Shown here piece by piece: positions 1 through 8,231 of a DNA stretch of 64,000 bases. The DNA is taken from positions 60,323 through 124,322 of the forward strand of contig JAGPVL010000009.1 in NCBI GenBank assembly GCA_018067045.1, written 5' to 3'. The stretch comes from Gammaproteobacteria bacterium (GTDB taxonomy: Bacteria; Pseudomonadota; Gammaproteobacteria; Pseudomonadales; Alcanivoracaceae). Both the position numbers and the translations under genes were made by a program. The number at the start of each line of letters is the position of its first letter. Position 1 is the first letter of the stretch. The notes beneath the pieces are model-generated. The model worked only from the letters and a program-made list of their open reading frames with translations, did no database searches and had not been told where the DNA came from.

Positions 1-698
1 TCCAGCACCGCCGATTTAATTTCTGACGCGGCTACCGCAGCCACCTTCGCACCGGCAAGACTTGAGCCGGTGAAAGACACAGCTTGAACACGCCGATCAC
101 GAATAACGCTTTCAACCTGTTCATTGGCTAATGGCAAATTTTGCATTACGCCCGGCGGCGCTCCCACTGCGTCGAAGGCACCAATAATCGCTTTAGCGCA
201 ACCGGATACATGCGGATCATGCTTCATCAAACAAGTATTCCCCGCCATCAATGCTGGGGCGCAGAATCGAAACGCCAACCAGAACGGCGCATTCCACGGC
301 AAGATACCAAGTACGGCACCAAGGGGCTGATATTGAACATAGCTATGTTGGGCGTCGGAATTAATGGATTCCGTCGCCAAATAGGATTCGGCATGACGTG
401 CATAATGTTCCGCGCACAGCGCCGCCTTATTAACTTCCGCGCGCGCTTCTTTGATCGGCTTTCCCATTTCCAATGTCATGATAGGCGCTAGCGTCTCGAC
501 GTTTTCACGCATATAACTCGCCACCGCCAATAATAAGTCGCCCCGTTCAGCAAAGGTCAATTCTTGCCACGCTGGAAACGCTGCGACGGCTTGCCCCATG
601 ACTTGTTCTAAATGCAGTGCATCCAGTGGCGGCGTTTTACTGATAATCTTTCCGTTGGTGGGATCGGTCGCAACTAATGCCTCTGGTATCGCTGACAT
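1..698 (-). CDS. doeC: Aldehyde dehydrogenase, N-terminal part (DoeC-like, runs off left edge)
   Basis: The N-terminal 232 codons of an NAD(P)-dependent aldehyde dehydrogenase are present; the rest, including the catalytic Cys and Glu region, lies beyond the window. Visible motifs are PWNAPFW (about residue 130) and the Rossmann-fold FTGSSLAG (about residue 213), both typical of the succinate-semialdehyde dehydrogenase branch. The ATG at 698 follows the Shine-Dalgarno sequence AGGAGA. It lies 52 bases after the ectoine hydrolase gene on the same strand. By context it should oxidise aspartate semialdehyde to aspartate, the last step of ectoine breakdown (DoeC). Assignment to the ALDH family is secure; the substrate is inferred from the operon. 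Confidence 0.8.
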   Translation of the reverse strand, partial: MSAIPEALVATDPTNGKIISKTPPLDALHLEQVMGQAVAAFPAWQELTFAERGDLLLAVASYMRENVETLAPIMTLEMGKPIKEARAEVNKAALCAEHYARHAESYLATESINSDAQHSYVQYQPLGAVLGILPWNAPFWLAFRFCAPALMAGNTCLMKHDPHVSGCAKAIIGAFDAVGAPPGVMQNLPLANEQVESVIRDRRVQAVSFTGSSLAGAKVAAVAASEIKSAVL

Positions 699-749
699 AT
701 CTGTCTCCTATCAAGGGACCCATCGAAGATGAATTTGAATAACGGCATC

Positions 750-1979
750 CTATTTCTTTGTGGCGTCCTGAATAGGCGATACCGGATTTGAAACTCCCAA
801 GCGCTTTTGCGACTCTTCCGGCTTGCACACCATGTCGCGGTCCATCGTAAAAAAGGATTCGCAGCCCGTCGCCGTCACGCGAATAGTGTCAGAGATTCCC
901 ACCGTTTTATCGCCATCCACTCCCCACATCCACGGAATCAAATGAAATGTCATTCCTTCGCGCAAGAACGCCGAATTCCCTTGCTTCAAACTGATGATGT
1001 AGCCCTCGTCCCAGCTCGGCGGAAAGGCAATACCAATCGAATAGCCAGAACGCGTAATGAGCCGCGCGCCCACATCATTCTCAGTAATAATTTGCCGCAT
1101 CAGATTATCGGCATCCGACACAGTCAGTCCGGGCCGAATAGCTTTATGGATTTCCGTCAACGCCAACTTCATGCGCTCTTGCGCCTTGTACATCGAGTCG
1201 GATAATTCATCGAGCACGACGGTACGCATCATTGCGGTGTGATAACGGCGATAGCAACCACCGACCTCCATAAATACATGTTCTCCGGGCTGAACAATCC
1301 GCCCTTCCCACGTGGCATGTCCGATCATCGAGCGAGGGCCAGACACCACATACGGCATCACCGCTGGCGCCTCTCCGCCGGCGCGGAACATTGCCGCACT
1401 AATCTCCGCTGCAATTTCATTTTCAGTGACGCCTGCGCGACACGCTTCGATACCTGCACGCATACCGGCCTCTGTAGCACGAGCGGATTTCTTCATCACT
1501 TCAATTTCGACTTCGGATTTACACACACGCCCTTCTTCTACAATGCCAAAGCAGTCAATTAACTTGCCATCTGTAAACGTCGTATGGATAGCGTCTTGGT
1601 GATATGCAGGGAAGAAGTAGCTATTTCGCTCATAGCCAATGCACTTACCTTTAAGGCCGAACTCACGAAAGCTCTGCACCAACATTTGAATGGCATCGCC
1701 GGTATCGGGGTATGGCCGCGCGATCTCAACCCAGGTGCGGTGATACACATTGGTCGCCTCTAGCTCACGAGTGATCATGAATGGCTCGCCTGATAACGGC
1801 ACAACCAATGCTTGGAAGAACGAATAACCCGTTGTTTGATAATCCGTCAGGTACATCAAGTTTTCAGGATCGGTGATCACCACTGCATCAAGTAGCCGCT
1901 CCTTCATACGACTGCGAAGATCGTTCAATCGGCGCTCATACTCTGCAAACGGAAACGTCATATCTTCACGATATTTCAT
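750..1979 (-). CDS. doeA: Ectoine hydrolase (DoeA/EutD), M24 peptidase fold
   Basis: This 409-residue protein has the creatinase/prolidase-like two-domain layout of the M24 family, with an N-terminal creatinase-type domain (about 15-160) and a C-terminal pita-bread domain (about 170-390). Ectoine hydrolases of this family open the ectoine ring to N-alpha-acetyl-diaminobutyrate in the cytoplasm. Segments such as SGPRSMIGHATWEGR and HLIPWMWG fit DoeA/EutD-like members. It sits 41 bases after an EctB/DoeD-type aminotransferase and before an aldehyde dehydrogenase, the expected partners in ectoine catabolism. The ATG at 1979 has a GAGGT ribosome-binding site. An M24 amidohydrolase with another substrate cannot be excluded from sequence alone, but the operon makes DoeA by far the likeliest reading. 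Confidence 0.85.
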   Translation of the reverse strand: MKYREDMTFPFAEYERRLNDLRSRMKERLLDAVVITDPENLMYLTDYQTTGYSFFQALVVPLSGEPFMITRELEATNVYHRTWVEIARPYPDTGDAIQMLVQSFREFGLKGKCIGYERNSYFFPAYHQDAIHTTFTDGKLIDCFGIVEEGRVCKSEVEIEVMKKSARATEAGMRAGIEACRAGVTENEIAAEISAAMFRAGGEAPAVMPYVVSGPRSMIGHATWEGRIVQPGEHVFMEVGGCYRRYHTAMMRTVVLDELSDSMYKAQERMKLALTEIHKAIRPGLTVSDADNLMRQIITENDVGARLITRSGYSIGIAFPPSWDEGYIISLKQGNSAFLREGMTFHLIPWMWGVDGDKTVGISDTIRVTATGCESFFTMDRDMVCKPEESQKRLGVSNPVSPIQDATKK

Positions 1980-2019
1980 ATTATGACCTCACGCTTCTAC
2001 TCACGACATTCTCGTGAAA

Positions 2020-3291
2020 CTAATCCAATACGTTAGCAAACGCTTGCGCCAACAGCTCGAGGCCTTCGTTTAGGTCGTCATCGGGGATTGTTAAGGGCGG
2101 AATAAGCTTAACCACTCTACCGCCCGATCCACATGGACCCATCAACAGACCTAGCTGAAAACATTGCCCTGAAATCTTCTTCGCGACCGCACCGTCGCGT
2201 ACATCGATAGCTTGCATCATGCCCTTGCCGCGCACTTGAAACTCATGGCCCGAGTACTTATCCGCAAGATCCTCCAAAAACTTCCGGAGTACCGCGCCCT
2301 TTCTTTTTACTTCATTCATCAAGACATCGTCTCGGAAGTATTCCAAACCAATTCGCCCAGCAATGAATGATAAGTTCTGTCCGCGAAATGTGCCGGTATG
2401 CTCACCCGGCGACCAATGTTTGTCGTGTTCTGCTTTAACGAGATTCATAGCTATCGGCGTACCAAAGCCACCTAGCCCTTTGGCCAAACAAATAATGTCA
2501 GGATCAATATCCATCCCATCAAAACTGAAATAGCTGCCGGTTCTGCCGCAGCCCGCTTGGATATCATCTATAATCAGCAACGCGCCGAGATCGTTCGCCA
2601 ACTTTTGTAGTGCTTGTAGCCATGCCTTGCTGGCGATATTGACACCGCCTTCCGCTTGAATGGATTCAACAATAAACGCCGCAGGAGCCTCTAGGCCCGA
2701 AGATGGATCCTGAAACTGCGCACGCAAATAATCCAACGATCCAACGCCGCCGCCGAGCTCGCTTCCGCCGCCGGGATCATCGCAACCAAACGGATAATGC
2801 ATTACGTGCTCAAGCGGTACGCCCGATGCGTTACGGAAATAACTGTTCGCCGTACACGCCAATGCGCCCAAGGTCATACCATGAAAAGCGCGATTAAATG
2901 CAACAACCGTACGCCGCCCCGTCACCCGTCTCGCCAGTTTTAGTGCAACCTCAACCGCGTTGGTTCCAGTCGGGCCCATGAACTGCATCTTGTATTCCAT
3001 GCCGCGAGGTTTTAGTACGTGTTCAGCGAAGGCGCTAATAAATGCGCGCTTCGCGCTGGTGTACATATCCAAACTATGGGCAATTCCGTCGTTCTGAATG
3101 TACTCAATCAACGCTTCTTTCATCAGCGGATTGTTGTGGCCAAAATTGAGTACGCCTGCCCCGGCAAAGAAATCGATAAACGATTTACCCGATTCATCGA
3201 CCTGACGCGCGTTTGACGCCGACACAAAGACCGTTGGATAAGCGCGACAATAGCCACGAATCTCAGACTCCCACTTTTCGAACACTTGCAT
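2020..3291 (-). CDS. doeD: Diaminobutyrate-2-oxoglutarate aminotransferase (DoeD/EctB family)
   Basis: This is a PLP-dependent class III aminotransferase of 423 residues. It carries the family signatures DFFAGAGVLNFGHNNP near the N-terminus, MGPTGTNAVEVALKLARRVTGR, FIVESIQAEGGVN, and the probable PLP lysine in DIICLAKGLGGFG. Overall it closely resembles EctB, the diaminobutyrate aminotransferase of ectoine synthesis, but no ectA or ectC is nearby. Its neighbours are an ectoine hydrolase and a deacetylase, so the catabolic role (DoeD: diaminobutyrate to aspartate semialdehyde) is inferred. Start ATG at 3291 has an AGGAG site. A biosynthetic role, with ectA/ectC elsewhere in the genome, cannot be ruled out. 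Confidence 0.85.
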   Translation of the reverse strand: MQVFEKWESEIRGYCRAYPTVFVSASNARQVDESGKSFIDFFAGAGVLNFGHNNPLMKEALIEYIQNDGIAHSLDMYTSAKRAFISAFAEHVLKPRGMEYKMQFMGPTGTNAVEVALKLARRVTGRRTVVAFNRAFHGMTLGALACTANSYFRNASGVPLEHVMHYPFGCDDPGGGSELGGGVGSLDYLRAQFQDPSSGLEAPAAFIVESIQAEGGVNIASKAWLQALQKLANDLGALLIIDDIQAGCGRTGSYFSFDGMDIDPDIICLAKGLGGFGTPIAMNLVKAEHDKHWSPGEHTGTFRGQNLSFIAGRIGLEYFRDDVLMNEVKRKGAVLRKFLEDLADKYSGHEFQVRGKGMMQAIDVRDGAVAKKISGQCFQLGLLMGPCGSGGRVVKLIPPLTIPDDDLNEGLELLAQAFANVLD

Positions 3292-3417
3292 GGCGTTTCT
3301 CCTATTACAGGTCTCACTAGCGTCTTCACGGTTGCCAACACGTCGTTGGCATCACGTTTCTTTTAATGTCTTCTCCAAGATCTCTCTCACGACACGTTTA
3401 TTCATCGATAAAAACTG

Positions 3418-4605
3418 TTACTCCGGTATCGGCGCGCCGGCTAAACGAGCGTACACGCGGCCCATATGTCGAATTAAATTATCGTTGAAATCGTATCGAG
3501 GGCTATGGCAGGGTGCTGCGTGACCGTTGTTATCATCGGCCCCCACGAGCGCATAAGCCCCTGGAATGACATTGAGGTAGTAGCTGAAATCTTCGGAGGC
3601 CATAATCGGCATCGCTGTATCGCGGCTATGCCAAGAAGCGCCAAATTCGGCCTCTAATGCGTGGCGATAATTTGCCGCCGCGCTAGCGTGATTAATCGTC
3701 GCGCCGTAACGGGGAAAGAGTTTGACCTCTGCGCGTACGCCGTAAGCGTTGGCAGTGTCCTGTGAAATGGATGTAATCAATTCTTCAACACGTGCACGAA
3801 TGCCATCGTGTGCCAAACGAATACTGCCAGACAATCTCGCCGTATCCGGAATAATAGTATCCGCACTTTTCGCGTCTATGCTCGTCACGCTGACCACCGC
3901 AGCATCTTGTGGGCGCAAGTGACGACTAACAATTTGCTGCAACGCTAGCGTCACGGCCGACGCGGCCAATACAGGATCGCGACACAACTCTGGCTGGCTG
4001 GCGTGCCCGCCTTGCCCAATCAATTGGATTTCGAACGTTCCGTTCGCCGCCATCACGGCGCCATCCGGGCAAACCGCCTTCCCGAAGGGAATGGCCGGCC
4101 AGTTATGCCAGCCGTAGATCTTTGACACCCCTTCTAACGCGCCATCTTCAATCATCTTACGCGCGCCATGCCCGCCTTCTTCTGCCGGCTGAAACAATAA
4201 CGTCACCGGCCCAGGCAGCTGGCTTTCATGTTGTTTCAACCACCACAGAGCTGCAAACAAGGTCGCCGTATGGCCGTCATGGCCGCAGGCATGCATGCAG
4301 CCGGACAGCGTCGATGTATGAGAGAGGTTCGTCGCTTCATGGAGTGGCAATGCATCGATATCCGCACGCAACGCAATCGGCGCGCCGGCCGCATTGGGCG
4401 CGATGACCGCGGCCGTGCCCGTATCCGCGCAAGCCCGCCATTGAATGCCCGCCGCTGACAAACGCTCCCGTATAACGCTCGCAGTACGCCGCTCTTGCCA
4501 CGCCAACTCAGGGTGCCGATGTAAATCGTGCCGCAACATTACGGCGGATTCCACCAACGAGGCCCATGTTGCTTGCGCGAGTGTTTCCTCTCGAATATCA
4601 GCCAT
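3418..4605 (-). CDS. doeB2: M20-family amidohydrolase, probable N2-acetyl-diaminobutyrate deacetylase (DoeB2-like)
   Basis: This is a metal-dependent M20D amidohydrolase of 395 residues. Visible metal-site motifs are HACGHDGHTA and PAEEGGHGARKMIEDG, followed by a dimerisation domain and a C-terminal MASEDFSYY segment. Classical DoeB belongs to the aspartoacylase-like M14 family; some ectoine clusters use an M20 enzyme, called DoeB2, to remove acetate from N-alpha-acetyl-diaminobutyrate. No DoeB of the usual type is seen here, so this gene is the candidate for that step. ATG 4605 is chosen; the frame stays open to a TTG at 4641. The start overlaps an inverted repeat (4603-4621). It is the first gene of the operon. 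A general N-acyl amino acid hydrolase is the alternative. Confidence 0.72.
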   Translation of the reverse strand: MADIREETLAQATWASLVESAVMLRHDLHRHPELAWQERRTASVIRERLSAAGIQWRACADTGTAAVIAPNAAGAPIALRADIDALPLHEATNLSHTSTLSGCMHACGHDGHTATLFAALWWLKQHESQLPGPVTLLFQPAEEGGHGARKMIEDGALEGVSKIYGWHNWPAIPFGKAVCPDGAVMAANGTFEIQLIGQGGHASQPELCRDPVLAASAVTLALQQIVSRHLRPQDAAVVSVTSIDAKSADTIIPDTARLSGSIRLAHDGIRARVEELITSISQDTANAYGVRAEVKLFPRYGATINHASAAANYRHALEAEFGASWHSRDTAMPIMASEDFSYYLNVIPGAYALVGADDNNGHAAPCHSPRYDFNDNLIRHMGRVYARLAGAPIPE

Positions 4606-4621
4606 GCGCACATGATGCGCA
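4603..4621. promoter_or_regulatory. Inverted repeat at the doeB2 start
   Basis: The sequence has 7-base arms, ATGCGCA and TGCGCAT, separated by five bases, and overlaps the ATG proposed for the deacetylase gene. It could be an operator or a translational hairpin. No function is proven. Confidence 0.35.
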
Positions 4622-4950
4622 TAGAAAAACGTGACACGCAAGAGGCCATTAACCTGCTGAAATATCTGGCTTTATCGTGAAACTTTTTAGGGGCCTAAAT
4701 ATTTTGACTGTAACAAAATGGCACGTTTCAGTGCACTTTTTTAGGAGGCTTAGCGTCGCGCACTACATTAGATCAAGAGAATGGCCGCGTGAGAAAATTC
4801 AGCGTTGTAGCAAGAAGCAGGATATTTAATACTCAGGGAGGATTCCAAATAAATCCCTATAGATCGTTGCTAGGCGGGAAGCGATTGCAGAATGATGGCG
4901 CTCTTATCTATGCACCATAAGTTTCTCTAAATAATGTATACCGAAAACAT
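4606..4950. other. Intergenic region upstream of the ectoine operon
   Basis: No gene is visible in this 345-base stretch. It should hold the promoter of the minus-strand ectoine operon. Two related boxes (4687-4698 and 4741-4752) are listed separately. The part next to the diguanylate cyclase stop shows no clear terminator. Confidence 0.5.
4687..4752. promoter_or_regulatory. Two similar boxes, about five helical turns apart (candidate operators)
   Basis: Box 1 (4687-4698) is TTAGGGGCCTAA, a near-perfect inverted repeat. Box 2 (4741-4752) is TTAGGAGGCTTA. Each is preceded by ACTTTT(T), so the similarity extends to about 17 bases. Start-to-start spacing is 54 bases, close to five helical turns, which would put both on the same face of the DNA. 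They lie upstream of the ectoine operon. Ectoine operons are often controlled by EnuR or DoeX regulators, but neither is in the window, so the binding protein is unknown. Confidence 0.35.
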
Positions 4951-5910
4951 TTACTCTAAATTTCTCTTAAACTTATACATTAGCGAATCGCCTTCTGCCA
5001 AAAGTGCTTCAATTGAATCATGCTTCTCTGCGTCGAATGATGCGATTCCATATGAAAGCGAAACATCATAGCCTCGATCCACGTCCTGATTGTATTTATC
5101 CAGCGCGCGACAAATTCTTTCAACGACCTCCTCTGCTTGCTCCTGAGACGAATTCGTTAGCAATATGGCGAACTCATCGCCGCCCATCCGCGCAAAAATA
5201 TCCGAATCTCGACACGCATCCTTTATAATTCCCGCAAATGCATTTAATGCTAAATCGCCTTCTGCGTGTCCAAAGTTATCATTGATCAATTTAAATTTGT
5301 CTAAATCGATAAACACTAATGCGGCAGGAATTTTTTGCCGAGTGATTATTCCCAAGCTGCTCTGGGCAAGCATCACAAACCCACGCCGGTTAGATATTTT
5401 GGTGAGCTCGTCTAGTGTCGCCATCTGCACCGCTGCAACTTCACGTTCTATCATTGACGCGAGATCTGCCAAAGCCGACATATCCTCTCTATCAAAACTC
5501 CGCGGCTTTTGATCAATAATACAAAGTGTTCCAAGGGCATGTCCGTTCGGCGCGCGCAGTGGGCAGCCGGCATAAAAACGAATATGAGGATCACTTAGAA
5601 CCAAAGGGTTATCCGCAAAACGCTCATCACTCAGCGTATCAGGGACAACGAAGACCTCCTTACCAAGAATTGCGTGCCCGCAGAATGAGATATCACGCGA
5701 AGTCTCCCTAACATCGAGACCAAAGCAGGATTTAAACCATTGCCGGTTCTCATCAACGATACTAACAAGGGCGATAGGCACATCGAACAGACGCTTTGCC
5801 ATACGTGCGAATCGATCGAATCGCTCTTCGGGGGCAGAGTCTAGGATGCCTAAAGAGCGAAGCGTCTCGAGCCTAGCTTCTTCAAATTCGGGGATGTCGG
5901 GCGTTTTCAT
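4951..5910 (-). CDS. GAF-GGDEF diguanylate cyclase
   Basis: This 319-residue cytoplasmic protein should make cyclic di-GMP from two GTP. Residues about 25-155 form a GAF sensor domain, and about 165-318 form the catalytic domain with an intact MGGDEF active site. An RxxD inhibitory site (RDSD) lies five residues before GGDEF, so product feedback is expected. No transmembrane segment or signal peptide is seen, so the signal is probably a small cytosolic molecule or redox state bound by GAF. ATG 5910 has an AGGT ribosome-binding site. It is a single gene and does not appear to share an operon with its neighbours. The cyclase call is firm; the signal is unknown. Confidence 0.9.
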   Translation of the reverse strand: MKTPDIPEFEEARLETLRSLGILDSAPEERFDRFARMAKRLFDVPIALVSIVDENRQWFKSCFGLDVRETSRDISFCGHAILGKEVFVVPDTLSDERFADNPLVLSDPHIRFYAGCPLRAPNGHALGTLCIIDQKPRSFDREDMSALADLASMIEREVAAVQMATLDELTKISNRRGFVMLAQSSLGIITRQKIPAALVFIDLDKFKLINDNFGHAEGDLALNAFAGIIKDACRDSDIFARMGGDEFAILLTNSSQEQAEEVVERICRALDKYNQDVDRGYDVSLSYGIASFDAEKHDSIEALLAEGDSLMYKFKRNLE

Positions 5911-6130
5911 TGGAGCTACCTGATGTCAATTCTATTGATGACGACATTCACACATCTTTCACGCCAGCTCTTCAGATGAAACCTAGAAAGAACGGCTCTT
6001 CTGCCGCAGCATCTATTTGAGCATACACCAATGACATACAAAACATTCGGTAATTCAGCGCATATTCGTAACAATCAAGGCACGCTGTCATAGCGTTAGC
6101 CCACCCATTACCTATTTATACATCATTTAT

Positions 6131-6379
6131 TTAGTCATGCTCTGGCTGCTCAACCTCCTGAATTAGGTAGGCAGCCTCCTCCATTCTCTCAGTAAATATT
6201 TTCTGCGCATCCGAAAGGCCGCGATTATAGTAGTACGCGCCTATTTCTCTGCCAAAGAAATCAATAAGGAACTCTGCTTCGAAGCCACCAATATCTTGGC
6301 CCATCTCGGCACTGAAGTAAGCTTTCACCTTACTAACAATCCTCTCTTTTTGGTCCTGTGATAACTCGATTTCCTTCAT
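6131..6379 (-). CDS. DUF2164 family small protein
   Basis: This is an 82-residue acidic protein of unknown function. The central stretch with GGFEAEFLIDFF and YYYNRGLSDAQ matches my memory of the DUF2164 family, small proteins of about 80 residues in Proteobacteria. No signal peptide or membrane segment is present. The ATG at 6379 is the only sensible start. The gene stands alone between a diguanylate cyclase and the glycerol-type cluster. Confidence 0.75.
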   Translation of the reverse strand: MKEIELSQDQKERIVSKVKAYFSAEMGQDIGGFEAEFLIDFFGREIGAYYYNRGLSDAQKIFTERMEEAAYLIQEVEQPEHD

Positions 6380-6653
6380 AATAAGACCTTACTCATCACC
6401 AACAACAATCTGCTCATTGGAGAAAATCCATTTCGTTAATTCAGCATAAAGTCAATACATGTATGATTTTCACCTTCACACAGAAACCATGACAAATCCA
6501 ATCAGAAATGTGGAAAGGTTGCGTATTTAAATCGAAATATTCTGGAGGGGGAAGGAGGGGTAGATACGAAAAAAATGACGCGCAATAAATTGCCGAATAG
6601 CGACAATTCCACATCATGGCTTCTCTAGAATTTTAAATATATACGAATTTTTA

Positions 6654-8201
6654 CTATTGTGGATAACCGGTAATCTTACGAATGGATTTGTACATTGGTT
6701 CCAACCGCTTATACATCCCTTGGTATACTTCGCTGTACAGCGCATCGTAAATTTTCTTTGAGTCAGGGTTGGGGTAAAATACATCCCCCTCTCTGGTCAT
6801 CTTCGCCATTGCCGTTTCAAAGTCGCGATGAAAACCCAAACCCACTGCAGCTACAATAGCTGCACCCAAGCCAGAGGTTTCAAAGGTGTGCGGGCGCTCA
6901 GCAGGCAAGCCAAACACATCGGCTGTGATTTGCATGGCAGCCCTTGATTGTGACCCACCGCCGGATACCCGCAAGCGCGTAATTTTTTTCTTGCCACGCT
7001 TTTCAATCGCTTCGCGCCCTTCGCGCAATGCAAACGCCAACCCTTCTAATATAGAACGGTACATATGCGCACGGGTATGCACTTCACCGAAACCTATTAT
7101 TGCGCCCTTAGCTTCGGGACCCGGCGCAATATCACGTCCCCAATAGGGCTGCAGCATTAAACCCATGGAACCGGGAGGCACTTGATTTACCAAGTCATCA
7201 AATAACGTTTCCGGGGCGATTCCTTGCTGCGCAGCTAAAACCTGTTCGTGCTGGCCAAACTCTTTTTTGAACCAGCTGACCATCCAAAATCCGCGCGGCA
7301 CCGCCGCTTCCGTCATAAACATGTCTGGCATGGCTGCAGGGTAAGCAGGCATCATACGCACCGGTTCAAAATACTTTTTTGTATGCGTGTTAATTGTCGC
7401 GCGCGTGCCATAGGACAGGCACGCAACATCATCGGCTATCAAACCAGACCCCATCATCTCGCACGCTTTATCCGCTCCCGAGGCGATGATCGGCACACCT
7501 TCGGGCAGCCCGATATGCGCAGCGGCCTGTCCCTGCAATAAGCCTAGCCTCTCGCCCGGCTGAACCAGCTCAGGCAACTGATCACGCTGAATACTATATG
7601 CCTGCCAATGCCAACTATAGCTCGGCGCCCAATCGCGAATTTTGTATTCAAAGGGGATATAGCCAACTTGGCTGCCAACGGAATCCTTATACTCCCCCGT
7701 CAACTTATAATTTAGGTAGCCAGAGAGTTGCAGATACTTTGCGGTCTTGGCCCAGATCTCTGGTTGATGGTGCGCCACCCAGTTGGACGGCGCTTGCTTA
7801 CGCACATAGTCCAGCACCGAGGCCTTGCCCGAGACTTTAATCAACAGCTCCCAGACACTCGACATCGGCTGCAGTGTTTGCAGCTGGCGTTGGTCCATCC
7901 ACGTTGAAGCAGGGCGTAACGACTCTCCTTTGTCATCCAAGAAAACCATCGTACCGCGCTGAGTGGTGACGGAAAGGCCTGCGACAGATTGCGGATCCGC
8001 GCCCTGGTCCCACAAATTTCGGCACGCAACGCCGACGTTATCCCAATAGTACTCTGGGTGCTGTTCGGCCCAACCTGGCTGCTCTGAAAAATACGCTTCA
8101 ATTTCGATTTTGCTTTTAAACAGCAGATTACCATCAAGATCAAATAGCAAAGCACGTATGCTCTGCGAACCATTATCTATTGCTAGTATTTTATCTTTCA
8201 C
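6654..8201 (-). CDS. FGGY-family carbohydrate kinase
   Basis: This 515-residue ATP-dependent kinase has the actin-like FGGY fold. The phosphate-1 motif AIDNGSQSIRALLFD is at the N-terminus, and VSGGGSQSRAAMQITADV in the C-terminal half matches the adenosine/phosphate region. The sugar or polyol substrate cannot be read from sequence; glycerol kinase-like and xylulokinase-like members are both possible. It starts at a GTG (8201) with GGGAAG upstream, 30 bases after the glycerol-3-phosphate dehydrogenase gene, so it is probably the last gene of a three-gene operon. Phosphorylation of glycerol or a related polyol would feed the dehydrogenase next door, but this is inference. Confidence 0.85.
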   Translation of the reverse strand: MKDKILAIDNGSQSIRALLFDLDGNLLFKSKIEIEAYFSEQPGWAEQHPEYYWDNVGVACRNLWDQGADPQSVAGLSVTTQRGTMVFLDDKGESLRPASTWMDQRQLQTLQPMSSVWELLIKVSGKASVLDYVRKQAPSNWVAHHQPEIWAKTAKYLQLSGYLNYKLTGEYKDSVGSQVGYIPFEYKIRDWAPSYSWHWQAYSIQRDQLPELVQPGERLGLLQGQAAAHIGLPEGVPIIASGADKACEMMGSGLIADDVACLSYGTRATINTHTKKYFEPVRMMPAYPAAMPDMFMTEAAVPRGFWMVSWFKKEFGQHEQVLAAQQGIAPETLFDDLVNQVPPGSMGLMLQPYWGRDIAPGPEAKGAIIGFGEVHTRAHMYRSILEGLAFALREGREAIEKRGKKKITRLRVSGGGSQSRAAMQITADVFGLPAERPHTFETSGLGAAIVAAVGLGFHRDFETAMAKMTREGDVFYPNPDSKKIYDALYSEVYQGMYKRLEPMYKSIRKITGYPQ

Positions 8202-8231
8202 TACAGCTTCCCGCCCTTGTTGGTCCGTCCC

